NCBI GenBank assembly: GCA_020634035.1
Contig: JACKCM010000006.1
Span: 563,938 to 627,937, forward strand
Direction of reading: 5' to 3'
DNA length: 64,000 bases
Origin: Candidatus Obscuribacterales bacterium
Lineage (GTDB): Bacteria > Cyanobacteriota > Vampirovibrionia > Obscuribacterales > Obscuribacteraceae
Position numbers and translations under genes: made by a program. This document shows positions 44,593-53,147 of the stretch, one piece after another. The number at the start of each line of letters is the position of its first letter. Within the stretch, counting starts at the first letter, position 1. The notes beneath the pieces were generated by a model. That model had not been told where the DNA came from. It was given only the letters and a program-made list of their open reading frames with translations, and made no database searches.

Positions 44593-45468
44593 ATGACCGT
44601 CAAAGCAACATTTCCCACCAAGATATCCCTGGGAAATCTCTATTTTGCCGATGAGAGATTTCCTCACCAGCGCAACTGGCTGGGAGAAGCAGCCGGAGAG
44701 TTCTCCCTGGAAATTCCCCCGGGCAAAATGCTGGGTCTGGCCCTCTCCGGTCAGGTCGAAGAAGAAATGCTCGGGGAGCTGACCGGTCCTATGAGCATTT
44801 TAAGTTCGCTCGATCTCTCCACCGTAAGATATTCGGCAAAATTCATTTCCACCATCAGTCAACTTGAGCGGATTAAAGAACTGAGACTCGATTTCACTCC
44901 TTTTGAAGACAACCATGTTCAGTATCTAAAGTCGATGCCGGAACTCTCCACACTCTGGTTGCTATTCACCGCCATTACAAACAAAGGCATCAAGAACCTC
45001 TCTGCTCTGCCGGCTCTCACTCATCTGGTCCTTAAAAACACCGAGATTACCGATGCCGGTCTCAGCCATTTAAGAGAGTTCAAGAGCTTAAAGACCCTTC
45101 TTCTACCGGTACAGATAACCGACAAAGGTTTTGAAGAGTTGATTCCGTTAGCAGATCTTTTCCATCTCGACGCATCAAACAGCAAAATAAGCGACAACGG
45201 GCTGCAGTCTATAAAACACTTACAAAATCTGCAAGCGCTCTATCTTTCGGACACCGGCCTCACTGATAGCGGACTCGATTGTTTAGCAGAACTGACCAAT
45301 CTCTCTACTCTTTTCCTGAGCGGAACAAAGATATCAAACAAAGGGATACCGGCACTCAGTGCCCTGAAAAGCCTCTCTTACATCGAACTGAGAGATACAA
45401 AAATAACCGAAAAAGCGGCGGACAAATTGAGGGAGGCCCTCCCCAATTGCGAAGTGGTTTCCCAGTAA
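44593..45468 (+). CDS. Leucine-rich-repeat protein
   Basis: A 291-residue protein without signal peptide or membrane helix. After a beta-rich N-terminal 60 residues (PTKISLGNLYFADER), about eight 23-24-residue LRRs follow with the pattern L..L.L..T.ITD.GL..L. It probably works as a cytoplasmic binding platform. The ATG at 44593 is preferred over an upstream TTG in the same frame because AAAGGAA precedes it. It ends 3 bp before the Hsp100 gene and follows the kinase pair, so the four are likely cotranscribed. Confidence 0.82.
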   Translation: MTVKATFPTKISLGNLYFADERFPHQRNWLGEAAGEFSLEIPPGKMLGLALSGQVEEEMLGELTGPMSILSSLDLSTVRYSAKFISTISQLERIKELRLDFTPFEDNHVQYLKSMPELSTLWLLFTAITNKGIKNLSALPALTHLVLKNTEITDAGLSHLREFKSLKTLLLPVQITDKGFEELIPLADLFHLDASNSKISDNGLQSIKHLQNLQALYLSDTGLTDSGLDCLAELTNLSTLFLSGTKISNKGIPALSALKSLSYIELRDTKITEKAADKLREALPNCEVVSQ

Positions 45469-45471
45469 CTT

Positions 45472-48114
45472 ATGGATAGCCTGGTATTTGACGAAAACCT
45501 GGCAATGATCTCGAGCGAGATCGAGAAAGCGTTCAATGACTATCCATTCCCCGAGGTGATGCCGGAACATGTTCTGCTCGCCATCCTGCGCCAGAATTGT
45601 GAGATATTCTCCAGACTGGCAAATTTGCTGAGCCTCAAGCTCGGATATCTGGAAGGCACTGTGCTGCGACATCTCTCGGGCGGATGCTCAAACAAGAACC
45701 CGGACTACAGTAAAGCGGAATGGCAGAACATTACCGACTTCATATTTATCGACGCTGATAAGATAAGAACAATTCTCGGTCATGAAAAACTGGGCGTCGA
45801 GCATGTTTTCTGCTCGCTATCGAGAGTTACGGGCACCCTCTCATTCGAGATTCTTCAAGACCTGGCGATGCATGCCGATCTTATCGCCCAGGCGATTTCG
45901 GTTCTCCACGAAGACTCGAAGCAGGCAGGCACCACCCTTGAAACCAGGGCGCACCACGACAAGAGCGCAGAAGTCAAAATCGATTGCAGCAATGAATTCG
46001 GCATAGACCTCACCACGCTCGCCGCAGAAGCAAAGCTCGATCCGGTCATAGGTCGAGACGAAGAGATACGCCGAGCTCTGAATATTCTGGCTCGCAGAAC
46101 TAAAAATAATCCAGTACTGGTTGGTGAAGCCGGAGTTGGAAAAACCGCCATAGCAGAAGGACTGGCTATTAAAATCGCAGCAGGAGAAGTGCCTGTCAGT
46201 CTAAGGGGTCACAGGTTGATCAGCATAGATGTCGGCTCACTGGTTGCCGGAACTTCCATGCGCGGTCAGTTTGAATCTCGACTCAAAAATCTGATCGATA
46301 CGGCGACAGAAGCCGGTCGCAACACGATTCTTTTTATCGATGAATTGCACTTACTTGTCGGAGCCGGCGCCATCGGTGACGGTGCCCTCGACGCCGGAAA
46401 CATTCTAAAGCCCTATCTGGCACGAGGTCTGATCCGCTGTCTTGGCGCCACCACAATCAGTGAGTATTCCCGCTACATAGAAAAGGACCCGGCTCTCGCC
46501 AGAAGGTTTCAGAAGGTAATGGTCAAAGAGCCCAGTCCATCCCAGACCCTCTCGATACTGAGAGGTTTGAGAACAAAGTACGAAAGCTATCATGGTGTGA
46601 GAATTCGCGACTCTGCCCTGGTGGCGGCAGCCGAACTGAGCGGGCGCTATCTGACCGACAGAAAGCTGCCGGACAAAGCAGTGGATCTCATAGACGAAGC
46701 CGCCTCGCGAAAAGGGATGGAACTCGACTCGACACCGGTAGAGCTGGATGCAATCAACGAAAAGATGTTGCATCTCGAACTGGAGAGGGCCTCTCTCGAA
46801 AAAGATGAAGAGACAAAAAACCGCCAGCGCCTTTCTGAAATTGACAGCCTGGTCGATTCTCTTAAGTCGGATAGCGAAAAAATCACTTCTGAGTGGAGAC
46901 AATCCAGAGAAGAGCACCAGAAACTTGGTCTTCTTAAAAAGCGCATGGAGAGATTGGAAAACGAAATAGCAAAAGCCAAGCGAGATAGAGATTTCAAAAA
47001 AGCCGCCATACTAGAAAGGTCTCTTAACGATCAGGACCGAATTTACAAAGAGGTTCAAGAGAGTTGCGAATCTAGTAAAGATTTCGTCAGCGAAGAAGAT
47101 ATAGCAAGGCTGCTTTCAGAATGGACCGGTATTCCAGCTACAAACCTGGAAGCCACCGAGACCAAACGACTGCTCTTGCTGGAACAAGAATTGAACGCTT
47201 CAGTAGTGATAGGCCAGGACGAAGCACTGAAAGCGGTGGCGCAAAGCATTCGGATAGCGCGCACCGGCCTTGCCAGCGCTGAAAGACCGATAGGCAGTTT
47301 CCTTTTTGCCGGTCCCACCGGTGTCGGCAAGACCGAGGTGGCCAAAGCCGTTGCCAAAGCGCTTTTCCCCGGAGCAAAAGCGCTGATTCGCCTGGATATG
47401 TCCGAGTACTTCGACAAGTATACTGTCTCTAGACTGATAGGCGCCTCTCCAGGTTATGTCGGCTTCGAGGACGGAGGACAACTGACTGAAGCCGTCAGAG
47501 CCAATCCATACTCTTGCATCCTCTTCGACGAAATCGAAAAAGCCCATTCCGATATCTATAACATTCTCCTTCAAATTCTCGATGAAGGCAGACTCTCCGA
47601 CTCCCGGGGTCGGGTAGTCGATTTCAGAAATACGGTAATCATCCTGACATCGAATGTGGGCGCTGATTTAAGAGCAGAAACCACTTCTAACAAGAAGAAC
47701 CCTAGAGCCAGTAACAATTCTAAGGGTATAGATACCCTGCCTCCGGCTTTCAGAGACGAATTGCAAAAGGTCTTTAAACCGGAGCTTCTAAACCGAATCG
47801 ACGAGATCGTACTGTTCAAGCCGCTGAATAAGAAAGCTCTGAACAATATTGTGGAGCTTCAGCTCGATGAGCTCCGCGGTCATTTAGAGAGCAGCGGGTA
47901 TAAGCTACTGGTCAGCAGTCGTGCTCGCGAGCATATAGCCGACCTCTGTGCCGACACCAATTACGGTGCCAGACCCATAAAAAGAATGATCAGAACTCTG
48001 ATTCAAGTTCCTATCTCAGAGCTTATTCTAGCGGGTGCAAGCGAACTGGAGAACAAGAAAAAAATAGAGATTGATCTGATGGATGGTGAGATCACAGTCG
48101 CATATTCAAAGTAG
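45472..48114 (+). CDS. ClpB-type Hsp100 AAA+ ATPase
   Basis: An 880-residue double-ring unfoldase. The N-terminal domain (about 1-150) is a divergent Clp_N; AAA-1 has GEAGVGKT, Walker B ILFIDE and ALARRF; a long coiled M-domain (about 420-540) is typical of ClpB; AAA-2 has GPTGVGKT, CILFDE and LLNRIDE. The VGF/IGF loop that docks ClpP in ClpA/ClpC is absent; that position holds a Ser/Asn/Lys-rich stretch. This predicts disaggregation rather than proteolysis. The start is 3 bp after the LRR gene. Confidence 0.88.
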   Translation: MDSLVFDENLAMISSEIEKAFNDYPFPEVMPEHVLLAILRQNCEIFSRLANLLSLKLGYLEGTVLRHLSGGCSNKNPDYSKAEWQNITDFIFIDADKIRTILGHEKLGVEHVFCSLSRVTGTLSFEILQDLAMHADLIAQAISVLHEDSKQAGTTLETRAHHDKSAEVKIDCSNEFGIDLTTLAAEAKLDPVIGRDEEIRRALNILARRTKNNPVLVGEAGVGKTAIAEGLAIKIAAGEVPVSLRGHRLISIDVGSLVAGTSMRGQFESRLKNLIDTATEAGRNTILFIDELHLLVGAGAIGDGALDAGNILKPYLARGLIRCLGATTISEYSRYIEKDPALARRFQKVMVKEPSPSQTLSILRGLRTKYESYHGVRIRDSALVAAAELSGRYLTDRKLPDKAVDLIDEAASRKGMELDSTPVELDAINEKMLHLELERASLEKDEETKNRQRLSEIDSLVDSLKSDSEKITSEWRQSREEHQKLGLLKKRMERLENEIAKAKRDRDFKKAAILERSLNDQDRIYKEVQESCESSKDFVSEEDIARLLSEWTGIPATNLEATETKRLLLLEQELNASVVIGQDEALKAVAQSIRIARTGLASAERPIGSFLFAGPTGVGKTEVAKAVAKALFPGAKALIRLDMSEYFDKYTVSRLIGASPGYVGFEDGGQLTEAVRANPYSCILFDEIEKAHSDIYNILLQILDEGRLSDSRGRVVDFRNTVIILTSNVGADLRAETTSNKKNPRASNNSKGIDTLPPAFRDELQKVFKPELLNRIDEIVLFKPLNKKALNNIVELQLDELRGHLESSGYKLLVSSRAREHIADLCADTNYGARPIKRMIRTLIQVPISELILAGASELENKKKIEIDLMDGEITVAYSK

Positions 48115-48221
48115 AAAGAGCCGGTTAATCTATTTTGCTCCTCGAGACTTGAAGATTGGGTACCTGATTATCTATACTGCGTGGGGACATGTGGCATGGC
48201 GCAACTATAGGATACGATGGC

Positions 48222-48674
48222 ATGGTAATTAGAGCGAACGGAAAAGGTCCCCATTCGAGCGGGCTTATTCTCTGCGAGCGGGTCCTCCAGGACCTGGTCA
48301 ACCGCGACGCGGTAACCTGTGTCAATATCTTCAACGGTTTGTCCGCCCAGAGCTTTCCAATGTTGATGCCTGTTGCTTATGCCTTCGCCCAGGTCACAGG
48401 CGCTTCCGGTCCTTTCGAATACGAATATAAGATCCTCGATACCGACGGCAACATAGTGGCACTCTCACAAAAATCCCGGGTAGAACCACAGCCGGGTACC
48501 GATGAAACCACCAGTCATAAAGTTATCAGCGCCTTCAATGGACTCGGTTTCGAAAAAGAAGGACTCTACCTGGTAATACTGGAGATTGACGGGGTCGAAG
48601 CAGCAGAGCTGCCACTCAAAGTAAGCCGGATCATACCCCAGGTTGTTTCGGGTCAATCCGGCGGACACGCCTGA
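48222..48674 (+). CDS. DUF6941-like protein
   Basis: A 150-residue protein: GLILCERVLQD, then VNIFNGLSAQSFPMLMPVAYAFAQVTG and a beta-rich remainder (YEYKILDTDGNIVAL, EGLYLVILEIDG). This matches the layout of DUF6941, a beta-sandwich of unknown function. The ATG at 48222 has AGGA nine bases before it; an ATG eleven codons upstream has a poorly spaced site. It is the last gene of the kinase/LRR/Hsp100 cluster, 107 bp downstream. Confidence 0.65.
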   Translation: MVIRANGKGPHSSGLILCERVLQDLVNRDAVTCVNIFNGLSAQSFPMLMPVAYAFAQVTGASGPFEYEYKILDTDGNIVALSQKSRVEPQPGTDETTSHKVISAFNGLGFEKEGLYLVILEIDGVEAAELPLKVSRIIPQVVSGQSGGHA

Positions 48675-48689
48675 TTCTGTTCCCCGGGC

Positions 48690-48887
48690 TCAATGGTAGC
48701 CCTTAGACTCGACCGGCTGCGGCACCGCGGTCGAACGAGTCTGAAAAAACTGATCGATATCGCTTCGAGCACAATAATAGCAACAGACCAGAACCAGAAA
48801 GAGTGCGGTCCCGCCCAGACTCCAGAAGAGGAGGTGGTTGATGGTATCCACCTCTTGCGAATCACTACGATTGAGATTATCACCCAT
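48690..48887 (-). CDS. Small single-pass membrane protein
   Basis: A 65-residue protein with one central transmembrane helix (HLLFWSLGGTALFLVLVCCYYC), an acidic N-terminus and a hydrophilic C-terminus. Its reality rests on an excellent AAAGGAG five bases before the ATG. No family recognised. It is convergent with the DUF6941 gene and divergent from the formylglutamate amidohydrolase gene. Confidence 0.65.
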   Translation of the reverse strand: MGDNLNRSDSQEVDTINHLLFWSLGGTALFLVLVCCYYCARSDIDQFFQTRSTAVPQPVESKGYH

Positions 48888-49007
48888 GATTCTCCTTTTA
48901 GAACCACATTTCCACCGTGGATGTCAACCGGCGATCCGGTCAATTCATTCTGCTAAACTTCCTCTTATAAACGGTTCGACTTAAGCGGAGAACAGAGGAT
49001 TCTATAG

Positions 49008-49787
49008 ATGAGCATGGCTGACTGGGCAATCACGCGGGGTGCATCACCAATTCTCGCTACGGCAATTCACAACGGCAACCAGGTGAGAGAGGAACTTCAA
49101 AAAAGAATGATCCTGTCTGATACAGCCAGGCTTAGAGAAGAAGATCCCTATACCGGTAGATGGACCTCGATTGCAGAGAACCGGATAATTCTCTCGACAT
49201 CCAGATTCGAGGTCGACCTGAACCGCCCCCGGGAGAAAGCTGTTTACGCCAGACCCGAAGACGCCTGGGGTTTGAACATCTGGGATCATGATCTGGAGAG
49301 CGAAGTGGTCCAGTCTTCTCTGGAAAAGTATGATCGATTCTACCTCGAACTCAAAGGTATACTCGATCAACTCCAGTCTGAATACGGACGTTTCGTGGTC
49401 TATGACATCCATTCATATAATCATCGACGTAATGGAGCCGATGCCCCGCCCGAGCCGGAAGAAGCCAATCCGGAGGTCAATCTGGGCACAGGCAGCCTGG
49501 ACAAATCCCGCTGGGGTAAGGTTGCCGACGCATTCATGGACACCATCAGAGACTTCGACTATAACGGCCGCCATCTCGATGTCCGCGAGAACATAAAGTT
49601 TAAAGGAGGCTGGCTCTCCACCTGGATTCATCAGACCTACCCCGATAGCGGCTGTTGCCTGGCGGTCGAATTCAAGAAGTTTTTCATGGATGAATGGACC
49701 GGCGAGTATTTTGAAGCAGACATGATCAAGGTCGAAGAAGCCCTCAAAAGCACCGTAGAACCTGTCACGAAAGCAGCCGGTCTTTAG
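49008..49787 (+). CDS. N-formylglutamate amidohydrolase family protein
   Basis: A 259-residue metallohydrolase of the FGase family, which splits N-formylglutamate at the end of one histidine degradation route. Metal-site and core motifs are HNGNQVREEL near residue 20, FEVDLNRPRE near 67 and YDIHSYNHRR near 130. No other hut gene is in the window, so another N-acyl substrate is possible. Good AGAGGA ribosome site before the ATG. Confidence 0.85.
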   Translation: MSMADWAITRGASPILATAIHNGNQVREELQKRMILSDTARLREEDPYTGRWTSIAENRIILSTSRFEVDLNRPREKAVYARPEDAWGLNIWDHDLESEVVQSSLEKYDRFYLELKGILDQLQSEYGRFVVYDIHSYNHRRNGADAPPEPEEANPEVNLGTGSLDKSRWGKVADAFMDTIRDFDYNGRHLDVRENIKFKGGWLSTWIHQTYPDSGCCLAVEFKKFFMDEWTGEYFEADMIKVEEALKSTVEPVTKAAGL

Positions 49788-49970
49788 AATGACGCCACTA
49801 TATTCAATGCAGCGAATATAAAAGTCGCCCTATTTCGGTTTTTAAACAATCGCGAGATATCGAAGCGTTTTTGATTACTATCATGGCGAGGGGGAATAAT
49901 TTGAGGTAGTATTTTGATCGAGCATGGCAGTGGCAATTATTTTTCCTTTTTCCTGCGGTAATAGAAGTCT

Positions 49971-50678
49971 ATGGAAAACGCGAAGCAAACAAAAGATATC
50001 AAAGTGATGATCGCAGAAGATCACGAGATCGTCAGAACCGGTCTGAAGCTTTTGTTTCATGGCGCACCGGACATAAAGATAGTTTCTGAAGTGGACAACG
50101 GCAAAGAGGCCGTGGACAGGGTCGGTCTGGTGCGTCCGGATGTGATTCTTATGGATGTGACGATGCCGGTAATGGATGGTATAGAAGCCACCGATCATAT
50201 CCTCTCCCGTTATAAAGACGCCAAAGTAATCATGCTCACCTCCGACGGCTCAGAAAGGACCGTGATGGCGGCACTATCCTGCGGTGCCAGCGGATACTGC
50301 CTCAAAGACGTTTCTCCCGACAGGCTCTTCGCCGGCATCAGACTGGTACACGAGGGTGATGTCTGGATCGATTCGGCAGTGGCAAAGGTGATAGTCAAAG
50401 AGACAGATTCGCCAGAACCCGGCAAGATAACCACGAAGAGAAGTTCGGCAGGCATGCCGGCGATAAAGTCAAACAAAGCCGTACAGACTGAGCTTTCAGA
50501 AAGAGAACAAGAAGTCCTCTCGCTCATTGTGGAAGGTTTTTCAAATCAAAAAATCGCCGATCAGCTTCATATCAGCATAGACACAGTCAAAACCCATATT
50601 CGCCATATCATGGAGAAACTCTCGGTCAGCGATCGCACCCAGGCTGCCGTCAAAGCAATCCGGGACAAAATAGTCTAG
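49971..50678 (+). CDS. NarL-family response regulator
   Basis: A 235-residue transcription factor with a receiver (residues 10-125; acceptor Asp62 in MDVTMP, switch Thr and Lys in CLKD) and a LuxR-type HTH (about 168-230; LSEREQEVLSLIVEGFSNQKIADQLHIS, then VKTHI). It is the first gene of the signalling island and lies convergent with the Rcp1-like gene at 50687. Targets unknown. Confidence 0.92.
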   Translation: MENAKQTKDIKVMIAEDHEIVRTGLKLLFHGAPDIKIVSEVDNGKEAVDRVGLVRPDVILMDVTMPVMDGIEATDHILSRYKDAKVIMLTSDGSERTVMAALSCGASGYCLKDVSPDRLFAGIRLVHEGDVWIDSAVAKVIVKETDSPEPGKITTKRSSAGMPAIKSNKAVQTELSEREQEVLSLIVEGFSNQKIADQLHISIDTVKTHIRHIMEKLSVSDRTQAAVKAIRDKIV

Positions 50679-50686
50679 CTTTCGAT

Positions 50687-51124
50687 TCAGACCTGAGTAG
50701 GCAGGAGAACCAGATCAAACCAGAAGGATTTCACGATCTGACACAGATCCCGAAATCCCTTCAGATCGCTGGGCTTTTGAATATAGCAATTACAGTGATT
50801 GTCGTAAGCCTGTCGTATATCACTCTGTTCGTCCGAGCTAGAGATAATGATCACCGGCGTCTGCTTGAATCGAGGATCCGACTTGAGGCAGCGTAAAACA
50901 TCATGGCCACTTAGTTTGGGCATGTTCAAATCAAGCAGGATAAGACCTACTTTGCTGGATTCGCTATCGGCGTGATCAGCCTCAATCGCCTTCAAAACCG
51001 CCTCTCCGTCACCGGCGACAAGCAACTCGAAGCCGAGTTCTCTGGTGTTGCCCATACACTTCAGAAGCAGCGTCACATCCGCTTCACTATCGTCTCCGAT
51101 AAGAATTTTGGTTTTAGTCAGCAT
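50687..51124 (-). CDS. Single-domain response regulator, Rcp1-like
   Basis: A 145-residue receiver with no output domain. DDSEAD near residue 11, acceptor Asp65 (LLDLNMP), SSSDE and KPSDL are as in Rcp1-like regulators that pair with phytochrome-like or hybrid kinases. It probably works by protein contact with one of the nearby histidine kinases. It is divergent from the response-regulator/kinase fusion at 51453. Confidence 0.88.
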   Translation of the reverse strand: MLTKTKILIGDDSEADVTLLLKCMGNTRELGFELLVAGDGEAVLKAIEADHADSESSKVGLILLDLNMPKLSGHDVLRCLKSDPRFKQTPVIIISSSDEQSDIRQAYDNHCNCYIQKPSDLKGFRDLCQIVKSFWFDLVLLPTQV

Positions 51125-51452
51125 TGCTTTTTATAGATTGCCGGGGTCGAAGGTAATACAGGTGTCGGTATCTCCCTTCACCTCTTTCAAACTTACCAGT
51201 TATGTACGGTCACGCCTAGAGCCATACTTACCAAACAGACCAGGGATTAGTCCCTTGATCGAGTGAAATTCCCGAAAACCACCTCTGAACTGACAGGGAC
51301 TCTAACCCAGAGGGGTGATTGAAGCATCACAATAGAACTAATGAGCGATTAAATGCTCGCCACGGATTCGATACATTGGAAGAAGGAGGATTGAAGCCAC
51401 AGAGCTGCCGATCTTCTGAGGAAACCCCGATTCCCAGGCGAGACCCGACTTG
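51125..51452. other. Divergent regulatory region with an unused strong ribosome site
   Basis: A 328-bp gap between two divergent signalling genes. AGAAGGAGGA (51381-51390) directly abuts a TTG whose 20-codon frame ends in a TGA overlapping the ATG at 51453 (TGATG). The spacing to the TTG is poor. No clear promoter hexamers were found. Confidence 0.4.
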
Positions 51453-53099
51453 ATGAAAATGTCTGTCCAGACTAAACCGGCTGTGCAAGCCAAAAAACCG
51501 ATCAGGATCTTACTGGTTGAAGACCAGGAAGTTCTCCGGCTCGGCATTAAACTCTCATTCCACGACAGCCCCGACCTTCAGATTGTCGGTGAGGCAGCCG
51601 ATGGTCCCACTGCCGTTACCATGGCAGAAGAGCTGCAGCCGGACCTGATATTAATGGATATAGGGCTACCTGAATTCGACGGAATAGTAGCCACTCGAAG
51701 AATAAAAGCAGAGACCGGCAGTAAGATTCTCATCCTCAGTAGCCACGGCGAAGATGAGTGCCTCTATCCATCCCTGGAAGCCGGAGCCGACGGTTATTGC
51801 CTCAAGGATATCAGCAAAGATTCTCTGCTCTCAGCTATCCGAGCAGTGGCAGGCGGTGGCACCTGGCTGGACGATTCTATAGCCCGTCGGGTTCTGAAGG
51901 CGGTGAAATCGGTGGATCCCCAGTCCACCTCCCAGAACTATATTCTCACCGAACCGGAACGCCGCATTCTCAATCTGATCATGGAAGGTAAATCGGCAGA
52001 GCTTATAGCCCAAGAACTAGAGATGTCTTTGAGTGATGTACATAATCACACTAAAGTGGTACTTCAGAAGGTTTCTATCAAAGACAGAATTCCTGCTCTA
52101 GAAGACAGTGACCCGGCGCGGTCTCACCGACGCATCACCTACGAGCACGAGCTGGCGAGAAGATGCCGACACTGTTACAAGAAATTGCCGCTTTCGGAAG
52201 AATCTTGCCCTTATGACGGTCAAGAAGCCATCCTCGACGAGAGGATCGGCTCTATCTATGCCGAGCGCTACGAGATACTTTCTTTGATAGGCTCCGGCAC
52301 CGGCGGAGCGGTTTACAAAGCCAGACATAAATTCATGGGAAAAATGGTAGCGATCAAAATCATGCACCCGGAGCAGATGAACAACATCGATTTGATTCAG
52401 CGCTTCCGCCAGGAGGCAGCCACAGTCAGCATTCTCAAACATGAAAACATCGTCTCTGTAACCGACTTCGGTCTCACCGAGAGTGGTGACGCATTCATGA
52501 TCATGGAATATTGCGATGGTGTCGGTCTCGATACCATTCTCAATGAACATGGCTATCTGAGAGCCCAGCTGGCAGTGCCGATTTTTAGACAGATTTGCAC
52601 CGGAATGGCGGAAGCTCATAAAAACGGCATTCTGCACCGGGACCTCAAACCAAGCAATGTGCTGATTTCAAAATTCGGGTCCTCTTCCATGAGGGTCCAG
52701 ATAGCTGATTTCGGCACGGCTAAAGTACTTTCGAATCAGGGTGGTCTGGGCGCGCCGGTTGTAGAGACGAAAATCGGCCAGATTTTCGGCACTCCTCTTT
52801 ATATGAGTCCGGAACAATGCCAGGGCAAAAATCTCAGCAAAGCTGCCGATATTTATTCCCTGGGCTGTTTGATGTATCAGACTCTCACAGGGCAACCGCC
52901 CATCAATGGTGACGACTATGTAGATGTAATGTACAAGCATGTCAACTGCGAGCCGACCAATATAGCCCAGACCGAAGCCAGCGGAGATGTACCGGCCTTT
53001 CTGCAGGGAATAGTGATGAAAGCAATTCGAAAGGATCCCGGAATGCGTTACCAGTCCATGGAGGAGCTAAAATCGTACCTGGACGGAATCCCCATCTGA
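51453..53099 (+). CDS. Response regulator fused to Ser/Thr protein kinase (REC-HTH-zinc ribbon-kinase)
   Basis: A 548-residue protein with two complete modules. Residues 17-130 are a receiver (acceptor Asp69, LMDIGLP; CLKDIS), and 163-217 a LuxR-like HTH (LTEPERRILNLIMEGKSAELIAQELEMS). A short Cys motif follows (CRHC ... CPYDG, about 240-256), then a full Hanks kinase (about 270-545) with GSGTGGAVYKAR, Lys in VAIKIM, HRDLKPSN, DFG and SPEQ. All catalytic residues are present and there is no membrane helix. It is followed after 48 bp by a hybrid histidine kinase. The ATG at 51453 is preferred to the adjacent TTG; ribosome site weak. Confidence 0.9.
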   Translation: MKMSVQTKPAVQAKKPIRILLVEDQEVLRLGIKLSFHDSPDLQIVGEAADGPTAVTMAEELQPDLILMDIGLPEFDGIVATRRIKAETGSKILILSSHGEDECLYPSLEAGADGYCLKDISKDSLLSAIRAVAGGGTWLDDSIARRVLKAVKSVDPQSTSQNYILTEPERRILNLIMEGKSAELIAQELEMSLSDVHNHTKVVLQKVSIKDRIPALEDSDPARSHRRITYEHELARRCRHCYKKLPLSEESCPYDGQEAILDERIGSIYAERYEILSLIGSGTGGAVYKARHKFMGKMVAIKIMHPEQMNNIDLIQRFRQEAATVSILKHENIVSVTDFGLTESGDAFMIMEYCDGVGLDTILNEHGYLRAQLAVPIFRQICTGMAEAHKNGILHRDLKPSNVLISKFGSSSMRVQIADFGTAKVLSNQGGLGAPVVETKIGQIFGTPLYMSPEQCQGKNLSKAADIYSLGCLMYQTLTGQPPINGDDYVDVMYKHVNCEPTNIAQTEASGDVPAFLQGIVMKAIRKDPGMRYQSMEELKSYLDGIPI

Positions 53100-53147
53100 A
53101 GCTGACAAATCCAGGCGCCAGCTTCGCCCAGACCAATTCAGTCATCT

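Noticed and set aside
45472..48114. ClpV/TssH of a type VI secretion system
   Set aside because: Kinases next to an Hsp100 recall T6SS, but no tss structural gene is nearby and the M-domain is of ClpB type.
51381..51453. 20-codon leader peptide coupled to the regulator-kinase fusion
   Set aside because: The AAGGAGG is only one or two bases from the TTG, too close for good initiation. The TGATG overlap could be chance.
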